Assembly: GCF_012220205.1 (NCBI RefSeq) | Contig: NZ_CP047225.1 | Location: 372,001 to 436,000, forward strand | Reading direction: 5' to 3' | Length of the DNA: 64,000 nt | Origin: Mycoplasmopsis gallinacea | GTDB taxonomy: Bacteria; Bacillota_I; Bacilli_A; Mycoplasmatales; Metamycoplasmataceae | Part shown: in pieces, positions 28,316-37,911 of the stretch | How the letters are laid out: every line of letters starts with the position of its first letter | Numbering within the stretch: the stretch's first letter is position 1 | Made by a program: the position numbers and the translations under genes | Notes under the pieces: model-generated | Database searches by the model: none | What the model saw: only the letters and a program-made list of their open reading frames with translations | What the model was told of the DNA's origin: nothing

Positions 28316-29755
28316 TTAATACGCTTTTGCGAAAACAACATATCTAGCTGTTTTTGTGTCGCAAGATTCGAAAATACATTCCACATCTTTACCTGGTTTA
28401 TCCATATTTTTTGGAATACATCTTGTTGATGCACCAGTTTCTTCTTTAATTCTTTCTTCTGCTTCAGATCCACAGCAAAATGGAGCAATAACAAAGTAGT
28501 TTTGGGCAATTTTTTCTTTAAATTCATCGTAATTTTTAACAAGTACAGTTCTAGAATCTAATCTTTCTTTGGCTGCGCTATATAAATTGTCATGAATGTT
28601 ATTAAGAAGCGTAGTCACTGTTTTTTTAATATCATTAATATCAACAGTTATTTTTTCAAGTGTATCTCTTCTAACTAATGTGACTTGATTATTAGCTAAA
28701 TCTCTTGGTCCAACTTCAATTCTTAATGGAACACCTTGAATTTCGCTATTAGAAGCTTTAAAACCAACTGTTTTATCGCTTGCATCAACTCTTACTCTGA
28801 ATTTCTTGCTCAATTGATCATAAATTTGTTTTGATACGTCTTTAACTTTTGGTTCTTTATTTGCAAAAAGTTCTAAAATATCTACTTGTACTGGAGCAAC
28901 TCTAGGCGGAATGATAATCCCTCTATTATCTCCGTGAGTCATAATGATTGCACCAAGTAGCCTTGTAGTTACACCTCATGAAGTTTGATACACATTTTCA
29001 AGTTGATTGTTTTTATTTTTGAATGTAATTTGGTATGGTTTTGAAAAGTTTTGAGCCAAGTAATGACTTGTACCAGCTTGTAAAGCTTTACCATCTTTCA
29101 TCATTGCTTCAATTGTGTAAGTTGAACAAGCACCTGCAAATTTTTCATGTGGAGTTTTTTTACCCACAACTGTAGGAATAGCTAAATATTTTTGTAAGAA
29201 TTTAGCATATGTTGAAATCATTGTTCTTGTGAACTTACGAGCTTCCATTGGGTCTGAATGACATGTGTGCCCTTCTTGTCATAAGAATTCACGAGTTCTT
29301 AAGAAAGGATTAGTTGTTTTCTCTCATCTCATAACGCTACATCATTGGTTATAAATAAGTGGTAAATCATTATAAGATTCAATTGAATTTTTAAATAAAT
29401 CAGCAAATAAAACCTCTGAAGTAGGTCTAATAAAAAGTTTTTCATTAAGATCTCTATCTCCCACTTTAGTAACTGTGGCTAATTCGGGGTTAAATCCTTC
29501 AATGTGTTCTTTTTCTAAGTTAAATAATCTTTCTGGAATAAGAAGTGGAAGATAAACGTTTTGAACACCTTTTTCCCTAAAAATTTTATTCAATTCTTGT
29601 TGAATAATTTCCCAAATCCCATATGAATTAGGTTTAAAAACGATAGTTCCCTTTGTTGGCCCATAAGCCATTAAATTCCCATTTTTTACTACATCTGTAT
29701 ATCATTTGGCAAAGTCCACTTCAAGTGGAGTAATTTTTTCTAATTCTTTTTTCAT
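28316..29755 (-). CDS. proS: Prolyl-tRNA synthetase
   Basis: Charges tRNA-Pro. The 479-residue length without an editing insert marks the eukaryote/archaea-like type. Class II motifs: KGTIVFKPNSYGIWE with motif 1 region, RPTSEVLFADLF near 100, the motif 2 arginine in [23 protein letters not shown] split by UGA Trp codons, GTSHYLAQNF near 240 and GDNRGIIIPP near 285. The zinc-type C-terminus has CCG near 440. No Shine-Dalgarno; TAAAAT lies 9 nt upstream of the ATG. Confidence 0.96.
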
Positions 29756-29826
29756 ATTAAATTAATTTTAAACAAAAAGTTATTTTTTATTTTAAAAAGG
29801 TATAAAAAAATCACCTTCCGGTGATA

Positions 29827-29901
29827 TGGCTGCCCCAGTTAGATTCGAACTAACGCATGGCGGAACCAAAACCCGCTGCCTTACCGCTTGGCTATGGGGC
29901 A
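29827..29901 (-). tRNA. tRNA-Gln (TTG)
   Basis: Acceptor stem TGCCCCA/TGGGGCA, anticodon loop TTTTGGT giving TTG, encoded CCA. Probably charged through Glu-tRNA(Gln) and GatCAB. Confidence 0.94.
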
Positions 29902-29904
29902 AAA

Positions 29905-29988
29905 TGGTGGGGGGAGAGGGATTCGAACCCCCGAATCCTAAGAAAGTGGGTTACAGCCACCCGCATTTGGCCGCTTTGCTATCCCCCC
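29905..29988 (-). tRNA. tRNA-Tyr (GTA)
   Basis: Acceptor stem GGGGGGA/TCCCCCC, anticodon loop CTGTAAC giving GTA, long variable arm, encoded CCA; 84 nt. Transcribed first, with tRNA-Gln 3 nt behind. Confidence 0.94.
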
Positions 29989-29995
29989 ATTTTGT

Positions 29996-30018
29996 TTGGT
30001 TGCTAAATTATTATACAT
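29996..30018 (-). promoter_or_regulatory. Promoter of tRNA-Tyr/Gln
   Basis: On the minus strand ATGTATAATAATTTAGCAA; from TATAAT on, 16 nt are identical to the promoter of the five-tRNA cluster and nearly so to that of tRNA-Gly. Confidence 0.7.
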
Positions 30019-30033
30019 AAAAAACAAAAAACA

Positions 30034-30047
30034 AAAAATATTTTTTA
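30034..30047. repeat. Target duplication, left side of IS30 copy 2
   Basis: AAAAATATTTTTTA, repeated exactly at 31875-31888. It contains the 12-bp palindrome AAAAATATTTTT. Confidence 0.75.
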
Positions 30048-31874
30048 TAAAAATTGGAAAAGTGACGCGCAAGTTAAGTGTCAAAAAAATAACAATGCTT
30101 TTTTAATGTTTAAATTATAAAAAAATTAGAGCTAAAAATGAATAAATACTGACAAAGGTAAAATCAAAATTGCAAGCCCTTGTGGCTTGTTTTCTTATAA
30201 ATTTTGAAGTTCTTTTGCTTCTTTTCTCCGAAAGAAAAGAAGGCCTGTGCGGCAGCGCAATCTTTGAATCTGTAACAAAAGATAGACATAGAACAATACA
30301 GCGATAAACTGACATTACACATCAAATGGGCTTCAACCACAAAAATCTAGTTTAGCGCTTAAATACCAAGCTTTCTTTTATTGCTATTAATTTGAATTTT
30401 GAAGTTCTTTTGCTTCTTTTCTCCGAAAGAAAAGAAGAGAAGGCCGCGTGCCAACGCAATTAATGTATTTGTAACAAAAGACTGTCATTACAAGACTATT
30501 CTTATTTAAACTGATATTTACACAAAAAATAGTTTTTCTTCACATAAATTTGGTTTAGGTCATCATTCTTGAACTTAGCATTTATTGATATTAATTTTAA
30601 TTTTCTATTGCTAATATTCTTTTGTATTCATCGATTTGTTCTTTGATTCAAAACACGTATTCTTGTGTGAGTGAATTGAAACTTTTACCCTTCGGAATAA
30701 ATCTTCTAATGTATCTATGAGCATTTTCAATTGAACCTTTTTGATACGAAGCATAAGGTTTACATTTAAATAACTTTTTCTTACCTACCACTTTATGAAG
30801 AAGTGTGTTTTCACTACCGTTATCTACTGTTAAGGTTTTTATTTCGAGATTGTATTTTCTTATTAACATCCTTAATGCTTTGTTAATTGATTTTGCATCT
30901 CTTTTTGTTAAAGCAATGTATAACTCTCTAGTTTTACGATCTAAAAGTGTGAAAAGAACAAACTTATCTTCTCTTTTACCAACTACTGTATCAGCTTCAA
31001 AATGACCTTTTTCTAATCTTAAATTTGCTTCTTTAGGTCTATATTTTACGTCTCTAGCGTGTATCAATGACCTTTTACCTTGCTTTAATGTAGTTTTTGT
31101 ATAACCACCTCTTGATAAATATAAAAGCGGGTCAAAAGAAAGTTTTATTCTTTGTTGCTTTAGAGCTTTGTAAACTGTGCTAAATGTAGGACAAAAAGCA
31201 TTTTGATTTGTTTGTTTAAACGAGTTAATCATAAACTTAACAGACATTTTACATTTAATGTTTTTAGAGTTTTTGCTTGCTTTTTTTCTTAATTCTTTAG
31301 TTACATCGTTTCAATATTTCTTAAAGTGACTTCACTTATTTTTTTGTGATTCTGACACTATCATTAACCTTTTGGTTTTATAACTAAGCAAATGATTTGA
31401 TAGTTTTCTGAACGAGAGAAATTTAGTTATAAAAATTTTAGATCCGCAAATTTTGCAAATAACTTTATTTTTTAGGCTTTTATGATAGTCATTTTTTTCA
31501 ATCATTATTTCCATTTTTTGCTTAACCGTTCTAGATTGATAACCAAAATATTTCGCCGCTTTTGATACTGAATTCAACAATAGAACTTTCAAAATAATTT
31601 CCCACATTAAGAGTATAGATATTTGTTTATCTCTAAGCAACCTTTTAGACGAAACATTTGAGTGAAGACGTTTTATCTCATCATCAGATTCTTTGATGAT
31701 GAAGTGACGGAAGTTTTCAGCATTATTTTTTACACAAATAATATTTTGTTTAGATAAATCTATTAATTTTTTCATATAATAAAAATGTGTCCTTTCTATT
31801 TAGCATTATTATTTTACACAATGGACACAAAAAAGTCACACGCATTAAATTTGCGTGTGACTTTTCTAATTTAT
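30048..31874 (-). mobile_element. IS30-family insertion sequence, copy 2 (1827 bp)
   Basis: Same length, ends and content as copy 1 at 19273-21099 but in reverse orientation, with its own 14-bp target repeats. The two copies form large inverted repeats 8.9 kb apart. It includes the same non-coding tail with two hairpin units (30048-30596). Confidence 0.92.
30597..31775 (-). CDS. IS30-family transposase, copy 2
   Basis: 392 residues, identical to the copy 1 protein: N-terminal HTH, CKICG Cys pair, and the IS30 core GHFEADTVVGK, TVDNGSEN and KGSIENAHRYIRRF with all three acidic residues. UGA codons read as Trp. The lack of any change between the copies implies recent transposition or gene conversion. 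Confidence 0.95.
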
Positions 31875-31888
31875 AAAAATATTTTTTA
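31875..31888. repeat. Target duplication, right side of IS30 copy 2
   Basis: Exact repeat of 30034-30047. Confidence 0.75.
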
Positions 31889-31966
31889 TCAATTTTACTA
31901 TAAAAATCTTTTTGTTTAAGTGTGCAACTAATATAGCAAAACAATTATACAAAATAAACTTAACTA

Positions 31967-32047
31967 ATGTGACATTTCGTTTGCTATTTAATAAAAATAT
32001 GCGAGTGATTTTTCTAATTTATAAATTTCATTTTTATGTGCTATAAT
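31967..32047 (+). promoter_or_regulatory. SRP RNA promoter with shared upstream element
   Basis: Extended -10 TGTGCTATAAT (TATAAT 32042-32047). The element 31967-31995 (ATGTGACATTTCG, then TTTGCTATTTAATAAA) matches that upstream of rpmB in 27 of 29 positions. Between them, 32001-32025 resembles the end of the IS30 element next door (23 of 25 nt). Confidence 0.6.
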
Positions 32048-32052
32048 TTTAT

Positions 32053-32136
32053 AGCCATTAGAACAATAACCCACTAACTTGGTCAGGACAGAAATGTAGC
32101 AGCCACATGAGGAAGTGTTGTGTCTAGTGGTCTTTT
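32053..32136 (+). ncRNA. ffs: Signal recognition particle RNA (4.5S, small type)
   Basis: The conserved Ffh-binding tip GGTCAGGACAGAAATGTAGCAGCC lies at 32090 onward in two parts: GGTCAGGACA then GAAATGTAGCAGCC. Outer strands (GCCATTAGAAC with GTGTCTAGTGG) pair to make the long hairpin. The RNA binds Ffh and targets membrane proteins. TATAAT lies 6 nt upstream and Ts follow. Confidence 0.93.
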
Positions 32137-32212
32137 TTATTAGTAAATATCACAATTTTAATTCAATAAAATGTTTTTGATTTTTTGATTTTGTTGTAAA
32201 ATAATATTACGT

Positions 32213-32289
32213 GGTCGCGTAGCTCAGCTGGATAGAGCACGAGCCTTCTAAGCTTGTGGTCGGAGGTTCGAATCCTCTCGTGATCGCCA
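32213..32289 (+). tRNA. tRNA-Arg (TCT)
   Basis: Acceptor stem GGTCGCG/CGTGATC with two wobble pairs, anticodon loop CTTCTAA giving TCT, T-loop TTCGAAT, encoded CCA. Confidence 0.95.
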
Positions 32290-32331
32290 TTTTTTTATAC
32301 CTTTTTTCAAATTTAGTATACTATTAATTCT

Positions 32332-32637
32332 ATGCTTAGATTAAATTTAAAATTTTTTGGAATTCCAACACTTATCTTCGGTTTATTAGAAGTGATTTTT
32401 GGAATTATATTCCTTACTCAATTACCTAACCCTAATCCATTATTTTTATTACTTGCAATAATGGTATTCATTTTTAAAATTATCATTTTATTTATTTTAA
32501 TTTTTACTTTTTATCAACGGAACGTTCAAAACCTTACATTATTTCTTTTATCTTTAATTGTAGTTCCGATCCTTGGAAGTATTTATGGAATGTTTTTTAT
32601 TCCATATTTACTTTATATTTCAAGAAATGATAAGTAG
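32332..32637 (+). CDS. Small integral membrane protein of unknown function
   Basis: 101 residues, almost wholly hydrophobic with three membrane segments (about 8-29, 37-62, 68-95) and a short basic tail. No family recognised. TATACT at 32317-32322 lies 9 nt before ATG 32332 and there is no Shine-Dalgarno, so the message is probably leaderless. Confidence 0.7.
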   Translation: MLRLNLKFFGIPTLIFGLLEVIFGIIFLTQLPNPNPLFLLLAIMVFIFKIIILFILIFTFYQRNVQNLTLFLLSLIVVPILGSIYGMFFIPYLLYISRNDK

Positions 32638-32657
32638 AGCCTGGCTCTATTTTTTAT
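32636..32657 (+). terminator. Terminator of the small membrane protein gene
   Basis: Stem AGAGC/GCTCT with loop CTG and a T-run, overlapping the stop codon. Confidence 0.65.
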
Positions 32658-32693
32658 TACTTTTTTTCTAGATATTCCTAAATTTTAGTGATA

Positions 32694-32741
32694 AAAAATA
32701 CTTAAATACCTGTTATTTGATTGAGATATTTAAGTATTTTT
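32694..32741 (-). terminator. Terminator of the exonuclease-like gene
   Basis: 14-bp stem AAAATACTTAAATA/TATTTAAGTATTTT; one arm overlaps the last codons of the minus-strand gene. Confidence 0.75.
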
Positions 32742-34137
32742 TAAATAAATTAAAGACAACTTTTTCTTCTTCTTTATTAAGTAATTCAATTTTTAATTTA
32801 TTTTCATCACGTGTGTTTTTAGTAAATTCAATGAAATCATTTTTAAGGGAAGCAAAACCATTTTGATAATCATTTTCTTGAATAAATTCAAGGACAGAAC
32901 CAATTGTAAGCATCATATTTTTTACTTCTAAGACTGTATTTAGCTTGAAGTTGTTTTTTAAGTAGCTTTCAAATTGATTAAAGGCTTTAATTCTTTTGTT
33001 TAAAATATCAGTGATTTTGAAAAAGTTTGGATTAGTGTTCTTAATTTCAAGCGCAATCACATTTTTTAGAATCACAACTTCAATTGGCTGAAGTTGTGAT
33101 TCGGTAATTTGTTCTAAAAGAACATCATCACCAATGTTTTTCACTTTTTCTAAGAAAGTTACAAGACCTTGTGAAATAATTTCAAGATTTGATCCTAAGT
33201 AATTTTGTTGGAAGCTTAAGAGAAATTCAGTATTCAATTTAAATGTATCAAAGACGGATTGAATTTTTTTAATTAAATTACTTGAGTCTAAATTTTTAAA
33301 CTTATCTAAATATGCTTTATGAAACTTTTTAAAGTTTTCAAGACGAAATTGTTTTGCAATATCTAAAATAACTTTGTTAAATTTCTTTCTTTGAAGTTTA
33401 ATTGGGCCTACAAGCTCATCTTGTTCATCAATTAATTTAGTTAACTTTTGTTTGTTTTGTTCATAAAAATCAAGCTTTAAAACATCATCTAAGTTATATT
33501 TAATAAGTTCTTGACGCACTTTTTGGAATTCTAAATTATCCCCAGTTTTTCGAAGTTTCTTAAAAATATATGAAGAGCGAATTGTTGAACCAAGCAAAAC
33601 TGAGCCTAAAAATGCAGCTATATTACCAGATTTATCGATTTGCAATTTATGAATTCCCATTTGACTTAAAAATGGTTTAGTATATGAAAAATAGTCTGTA
33701 TTTTGTTTCTTAAGAAATAAATTTTTTGGAATTACTTTATCTAAAGCTATTGGTGTTTTGTGAGTAATAACATTAAAAACTGAATTATCAAATTTACAAT
33801 ATTCAGTAAGAATTTTCTTTTCAAGACCAGGGTTTCAACCAGCAAAATCAATTTGATTTTCTAATTTTTGCGCTGTTCAATTTTCGTGAATTAAAGTATT
33901 AATTGAATTAACAATGTGCTCTTTAATGTAGGGTCAGTTAGCTTTATTTTGTTCATTCACTTTTTTAACAAGCTTATCAAACTTAAAAAAAGATGTTTTA
34001 GTTATAAACTTATTATTTTTGTTGTAATGCCCGATGGTATACATAAAAGGTAAATCATGAATTTTTTTAATCCCTAAAGGACTGAGGTAATTTTCTGTAA
34101 TAGCTTCAAAATCAATATAAATTATTTTTTTGTTCAT
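32713..34137 (-). CDS. Hypothetical protein with an N-terminal DEDD-exonuclease-like motif
   Basis: 474 residues when UGA is Trp. The N-terminus MNKKIIYIDFEAI resembles motif I (D-x-E) of DEDD exonucleases and DUF2779-type proteins; GWNPGLEKKILTEY near residue 105 resembles motif II. Residues 160-474 are helical and Lys/Leu/Asn-rich with no motif. The nuclease reading rests on short motifs only. It stands between the tRNA-Arg unit and tpiA. No good Shine-Dalgarno. Confidence 0.65.
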
Positions 34138-34143
34138 TTGTTA

Positions 34144-34187
34144 TAAAAAAATACCAATTGCTATTAAAAATAATAACAATTCAGTAT
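34144..34187 (-). terminator. Terminator of tpiA
   Basis: Long stem ATACTGAATTGTTATTA with TAATAGCAATTGGTAT followed on the minus strand by a U-run. Confidence 0.75.
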
Positions 34188-34190
34188 CTT

Positions 34191-34925
34191 TTATTTTCCT
34201 AATGTTAAAAGTTGAACAAAGCTATCAGCTTCTAATGAAGCTCCACCTACAAGAAAACCATCGATATTTGGCATTGAGTGAAGTTCAGCAACATTTTTAG
34301 GTGAAACAGATCCACCATATTGAATAATTGCATGATCAGCTGTAATTGAACGAATGTATTTGCATACATCTTCAGCAACTTCAGGAGTAGCAACTTTACC
34401 GGTTCCAATTGCTCAAATTGGTTCGTAAGCAATCACTAATTTAGATAAATCTAAACCTTTTAATGATTTTTCTACTTGTTCCTTAACAACTTCTTTTGTT
34501 TTACCTTGTTCATATTGTTCAAGTGTTTCACCAACACAAACAATAGGTGTTAAACCTTTTTCAATAGCTTTAGCAGCTTTTGCATTAACAACTTCATCAG
34601 TTTCAAAGTGGTATGCTCTTCTTTCTGAGTGACCTAAAACTACATATTTAACATTTAAATCTAAAAGCATATCTGCAGATGTATCACCTGTGTAAGCGCC
34701 TTTGTCAAATTGTGACATATCTTGTGCTGCAAGTTTTAAACCTTCAACTTTTGATTCTTTAAATGCAGCTAAATTTGGGAAAGGTGCTGCAATACCAAAG
34801 TCAAGGTTATCAATTATTTTGTTTTTATTTTGTTCAAAAACATTTTCTAATTGCCCTAAAAAAGCTTTAGTATCAGAAAAATTTTTGTTCATTTTTCAGT
34901 TACCAACAATAACTGTTTTACGCAT
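34191..34925 (-). CDS. tpiA: Triosephosphate isomerase
   Basis: Interconverts dihydroxyacetone phosphate and glyceraldehyde-3-phosphate in glycolysis. 244 residues: VGNWKMNKN at 8-16 (Trp is UGA), the catalytic His in VLGHSERR near 97, the catalytic Glu in IAYEPIWAIGTG near 165, and YGGSVSPKN near 205. SD AAGGAG before ATG 34925, and TATAAT on the minus strand about 35 nt upstream. Monocistronic. Confidence 0.97.
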
Positions 34926-35155
34926 TTTGACTCCTTAAAATATTTTCATTTGTTGTTAATTATTATACAAATATAACGAAATTTTTTAAGCAATTTTTAT
35001 GAAAATAAGGCTTAAAAAATTGATTCATTAACCAAAGAAAATTTAAAAATTTTATTTAACTTGTTTTTTATATTTAAAATTCATATAGCATACGATTTCA
35101 CACAAGAATTGTTTTTATAATTATCTTCGTGACTTTATTAATTATTTTTTTACGA

Positions 35156-35196
35156 GCGCACATTTTTTAATTCCAATTTTCCTAAAAAATGTGCGC
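35156..35196. repeat. 14-bp perfect inverted repeat upstream of recU
   Basis: GCGCACATTTTTTA and TAAAAAATGTGCGC around a 13-nt loop. No T-run beyond the stem on either strand. The rest of 34926-35225 is AT-rich and holds only the tpiA promoter. Confidence 0.65.
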
Positions 35197-35225
35197 AAAG
35201 ATAAAAAAATTATATTAATAATGTT

Positions 35226-35705
35226 ATGAAAAATAAAGGAATGTTACTTGAGAAAATAATCAATAAAACAATTGATTTTTATTGAAAGAATAAAATTGCT
35301 TATATTGAGAAAAAACAAATACCTATAAAATTTGTGGATATAACTAAAAACGGAGAAAAGAAAAATGTTTCAAAAGCCTATCTATCAGGAAAAAGCACTG
35401 TTGATTATATAGGGTGTTATAAGGGTATTTTTGTGTGTTTTGAAGCAAAAACCTGCAATGAAGATAATTTCTATTTAGCGAACATCCAAAAGCACCAATT
35501 AGAATATCTAAGGATTATTAAACAAAGTGGTGGAGAATCTTTTATAGTTTTGTTTTTCTCGCACAATAATACTTTTTGAAAGGTTGGTCTAGAATTTATT
35601 GAGAAGGCAATCAAGGAAGGTAAAAAACATATTAGTTATAATGATGTAAAAAGCAATTGTTTATATTTAGAGTTAGAATTTCCAGGTTTATTGTCATTTT
35701 TGTAA
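35226..35705 (+). CDS. recU: Holliday junction resolvase RecU
   Basis: Cuts four-way junctions in recombination. 159 residues with NKGMLLEKIINKTIDFY at the start, STVDYIGCYKGIFVCFEAK near 55-73 (catalytic D and ExK of the RecU fold) and NIQKHQLEYL near 85. UGA codons are Trp. ATG 35226 matches the family N-terminus. No Shine-Dalgarno; TATATT at 35211-35216 predicts a leaderless message. Confidence 0.9.
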
Positions 35706-35766
35706 AAAAAGCAGCAAATTGCCACTTTTATAATTTTTGGAAAAACTAAATTTTTACAAATTAATA

Positions 35767-36051
35767 TTAGTCATTTCTAATATCAACTGTTTCACGTAAA
35801 TATTTAGAAGGTTTATATTTAATCACACGTTTTTGTGGAACAACTTGTTCTGCACCTGTAAATCTATTTGTAATTGTACGTTCTTGTTTAATTACTGTTG
35901 AGAAGATTCCAAGGTGTGATAATTGCACTTTTTCTTCAGCGATTAATTGTTCTTTAAGCACAAAAACCATTGAGTCAAAAACTTTCTCTACTTCTTTTGG
36001 TGTGAATTGAGCTCTTTCTGCTACTTGAGCAATAAATTCTTTTTTTGTCAT
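35767..36051 (-). CDS. HU-family DNA-binding protein
   Basis: Histone-like protein that bends and compacts DNA. 94 residues: MTKKEFIAQVAERAQFTPKE helix pair, then the beta arms with GIFSTV and the Pro of the arm replaced by the TNRFTG segment, ending KYKPSKYLRETV. SD AGGAGAG before ATG 36051. Single gene; diverges from the RNase J-like operon. Confidence 0.93.
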   Translation of the reverse strand: MTKKEFIAQVAERAQFTPKEVEKVFDSMVFVLKEQLIAEEKVQLSHLGIFSTVIKQERTITNRFTGAEQVVPQKRVIKYKPSKYLRETVDIRND

Positions 36052-36162
36052 TTTTTTCTCTCCTAAATGAATTTTATTGTACAAATTATACTATATTTTA
36101 GGCCTTTAAAGAAAAAAATGAAAATTTTCAAAGAGTAAAAAAGCATTTCTAAAATTTAAAAA

Positions 36163-36190
36163 TTCACATTATTTTTTCATTTGTTATAAT
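36163..36190 (+). promoter_or_regulatory. Promoter of the RNase J-like operon
   Basis: TTCACA, a 16-nt spacer and TATAAT (36185-36190), followed by a leader of about 60 nt with AAAGGAG. Confidence 0.5.
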
Positions 36191-36256
36191 TAAATTAATT
36201 ATTTAATAAATTAAATATTTTTTCAATTCACATAAATAATTTTTTAAAGGAGAAAA

Positions 36257-37909
36257 ATGAATCACGTAAATATTTTTGCCTTAGGAGGGCAAGATGAAAA
36301 TGGTAAAAATTCATACGTGTTTGAATACAATGATGAAATCTTTGTAATCAATGCGGGTGTGAAAATTCCGATTAATTCTCAAAATGGTGTTGATACCTTA
36401 ATTCCAGATTTTGGTTATTTAGAATCAAAAAGAAAGAAAATCAAGGGAATTTTTATCTCTGATGTTAAAAATGAAACTTTTAGCGCACTTCCTTGACTTG
36501 TGCTGAAAATTCCTAATTTAACGATCTATACATCAGCATTTAATAAATGAATGATTATTGATCGTTTAAATAAATACAAAATCAATCCAAAGGATTATAA
36601 AATTGTTATTTTAAATGCTCGAACTAAAATTGGTTCTTTAGAAGTTATGCCGATTCCGCTTACTGGAAGTATGCCAGGAAATAATGCTTTTGATTTCATA
36701 ACACCAAATGGAGATTACCTTTTTATGTTTAACTATATTGAAGGGAATCTTGGAATTTATGGAAGAACAAGTTTTTCTTTCCTTAAAAAGCTTTTAGATA
36801 ATCGTAAAATAGTTGCTTTAATTTCTGATGCTGGTAAAAGTAATTTTTCAGGAAAAGCAATCGATAAACTCCGGCTTCCTTCTGAAGTTTTAGACATTTT
36901 CGAAAAAACAAATAAAGAAAGCAGAATTATTGTTGGTGCTTATGATGAAGAAATGGTTGTTTTACAGCAAATTTTAGACCTTGCTAAAAAATACAATCGC
37001 CCTGTAGCTCCTTATGGGAAGACTTACGGTCAATTGCTTGATTTGCTTAAGAAAGCAAACCCAGAGCTTGAAATGCCTGAATTTATTGATTATAAGAAAG
37101 TTTCAAAACACAAAAATGCTGTTATTTTAGTTACTGGTTCAATTGAACGCTTATATTTACGTTTCATGAGAATCACAGATGAAAAAGATGTTTATTTAAA
37201 AATCTTACCAACTGATACAGTATTAATGCTTGCTCCACCAGTAAATGGTCTTGAATCAACTGCAGCTGTTGTGCTTGATAATATCGCAAAGAATTTTCCA
37301 ATTTTATACGATATTCCGGATAATGAATATTACAGAAATAGACCTACAAAGGAAGATATTTCTAACCTAGTTAATATGCTGGAACCCGAACACTTTATTC
37401 CAACTCAAGGTCTTTATAGATATTTAGCAGACGCAATAATGTATGTTGAAAATAATCTTAAAAAGAATCAAAAAATTAACTCTATTTCTTTATCAAATGG
37501 AAGAATTGCTCACTTTGTAGATGGAAAATTATTTAGTACAAATGGTAAAGTAAAACCAGTTGGAGATTTAATTATTGACGGATTTGGGGTAGGAGATATT
37601 TCAAGTGAAGTTATCTCTGAAAGAGAAGCTTTAGGTAGAGAAGGAGTGGTGATTATTAACTCTATTTATTCTCCTAAAACAAAGAAAATAATTAGTAATT
37701 TACACATTAATTACATCGGTGTAATTGATGAATCTGATAAAGAAAAAATTGACACTTTAGTTAAAGAAACAATCATTAAAGTATTCCAAGAAAATGACTT
37801 CACTTCATTAAAAGAAGTAACTGAAAAACTTAGAAAAAGCATAAGAAAGAGAATTTTTAAATTAACTGATAAAGACCCAATGGTTGCAGTTACATTTACA
37901 ACTATTTAA
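36257..37909 (+). CDS. RNase J-family protein with a lost metal site
   Basis: 550 residues (a UGA near residue 81 and another near 96 are Trp). It follows RNase J: N-terminal metallo-beta-lactamase fold from VNIFALGGQDENGKNSYV, beta-CASP domain (IIVGAYDEEMVVLQQILDLA), then a C-terminal domain. The catalytic HxHxDH motif is replaced by SDVKNETFSALPW, and the later metal-binding His stretch by TQGLYRYLADA. The protein should therefore lack nuclease activity and may be the structural partner of an active RNase J, as J2 is thought to be for J1 in B. subtilis. SD AAGGAG at the normal distance. Confidence 0.88.
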
Positions 37910-37911
37910 TT

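Noticed and set aside
28303..28542. 79-codon minus frame overlapping the end of proS
   Set aside because: Out of frame with the intact prolyl-tRNA synthetase.
19273..31874. Composite transposon formed by the two IS30 copies
   Set aside because: Each copy has its own, different 14-bp target repeat, and the enclosed genes are housekeeping genes in conserved order, so joint transposition is not supported.
32332..32637. Holin or small multidrug-resistance protein
   Set aside because: Three hydrophobic segments fit the size loosely, but no SMR or holin motif (for example the conserved membrane Glu of SMR proteins in the first helix) is convincing.
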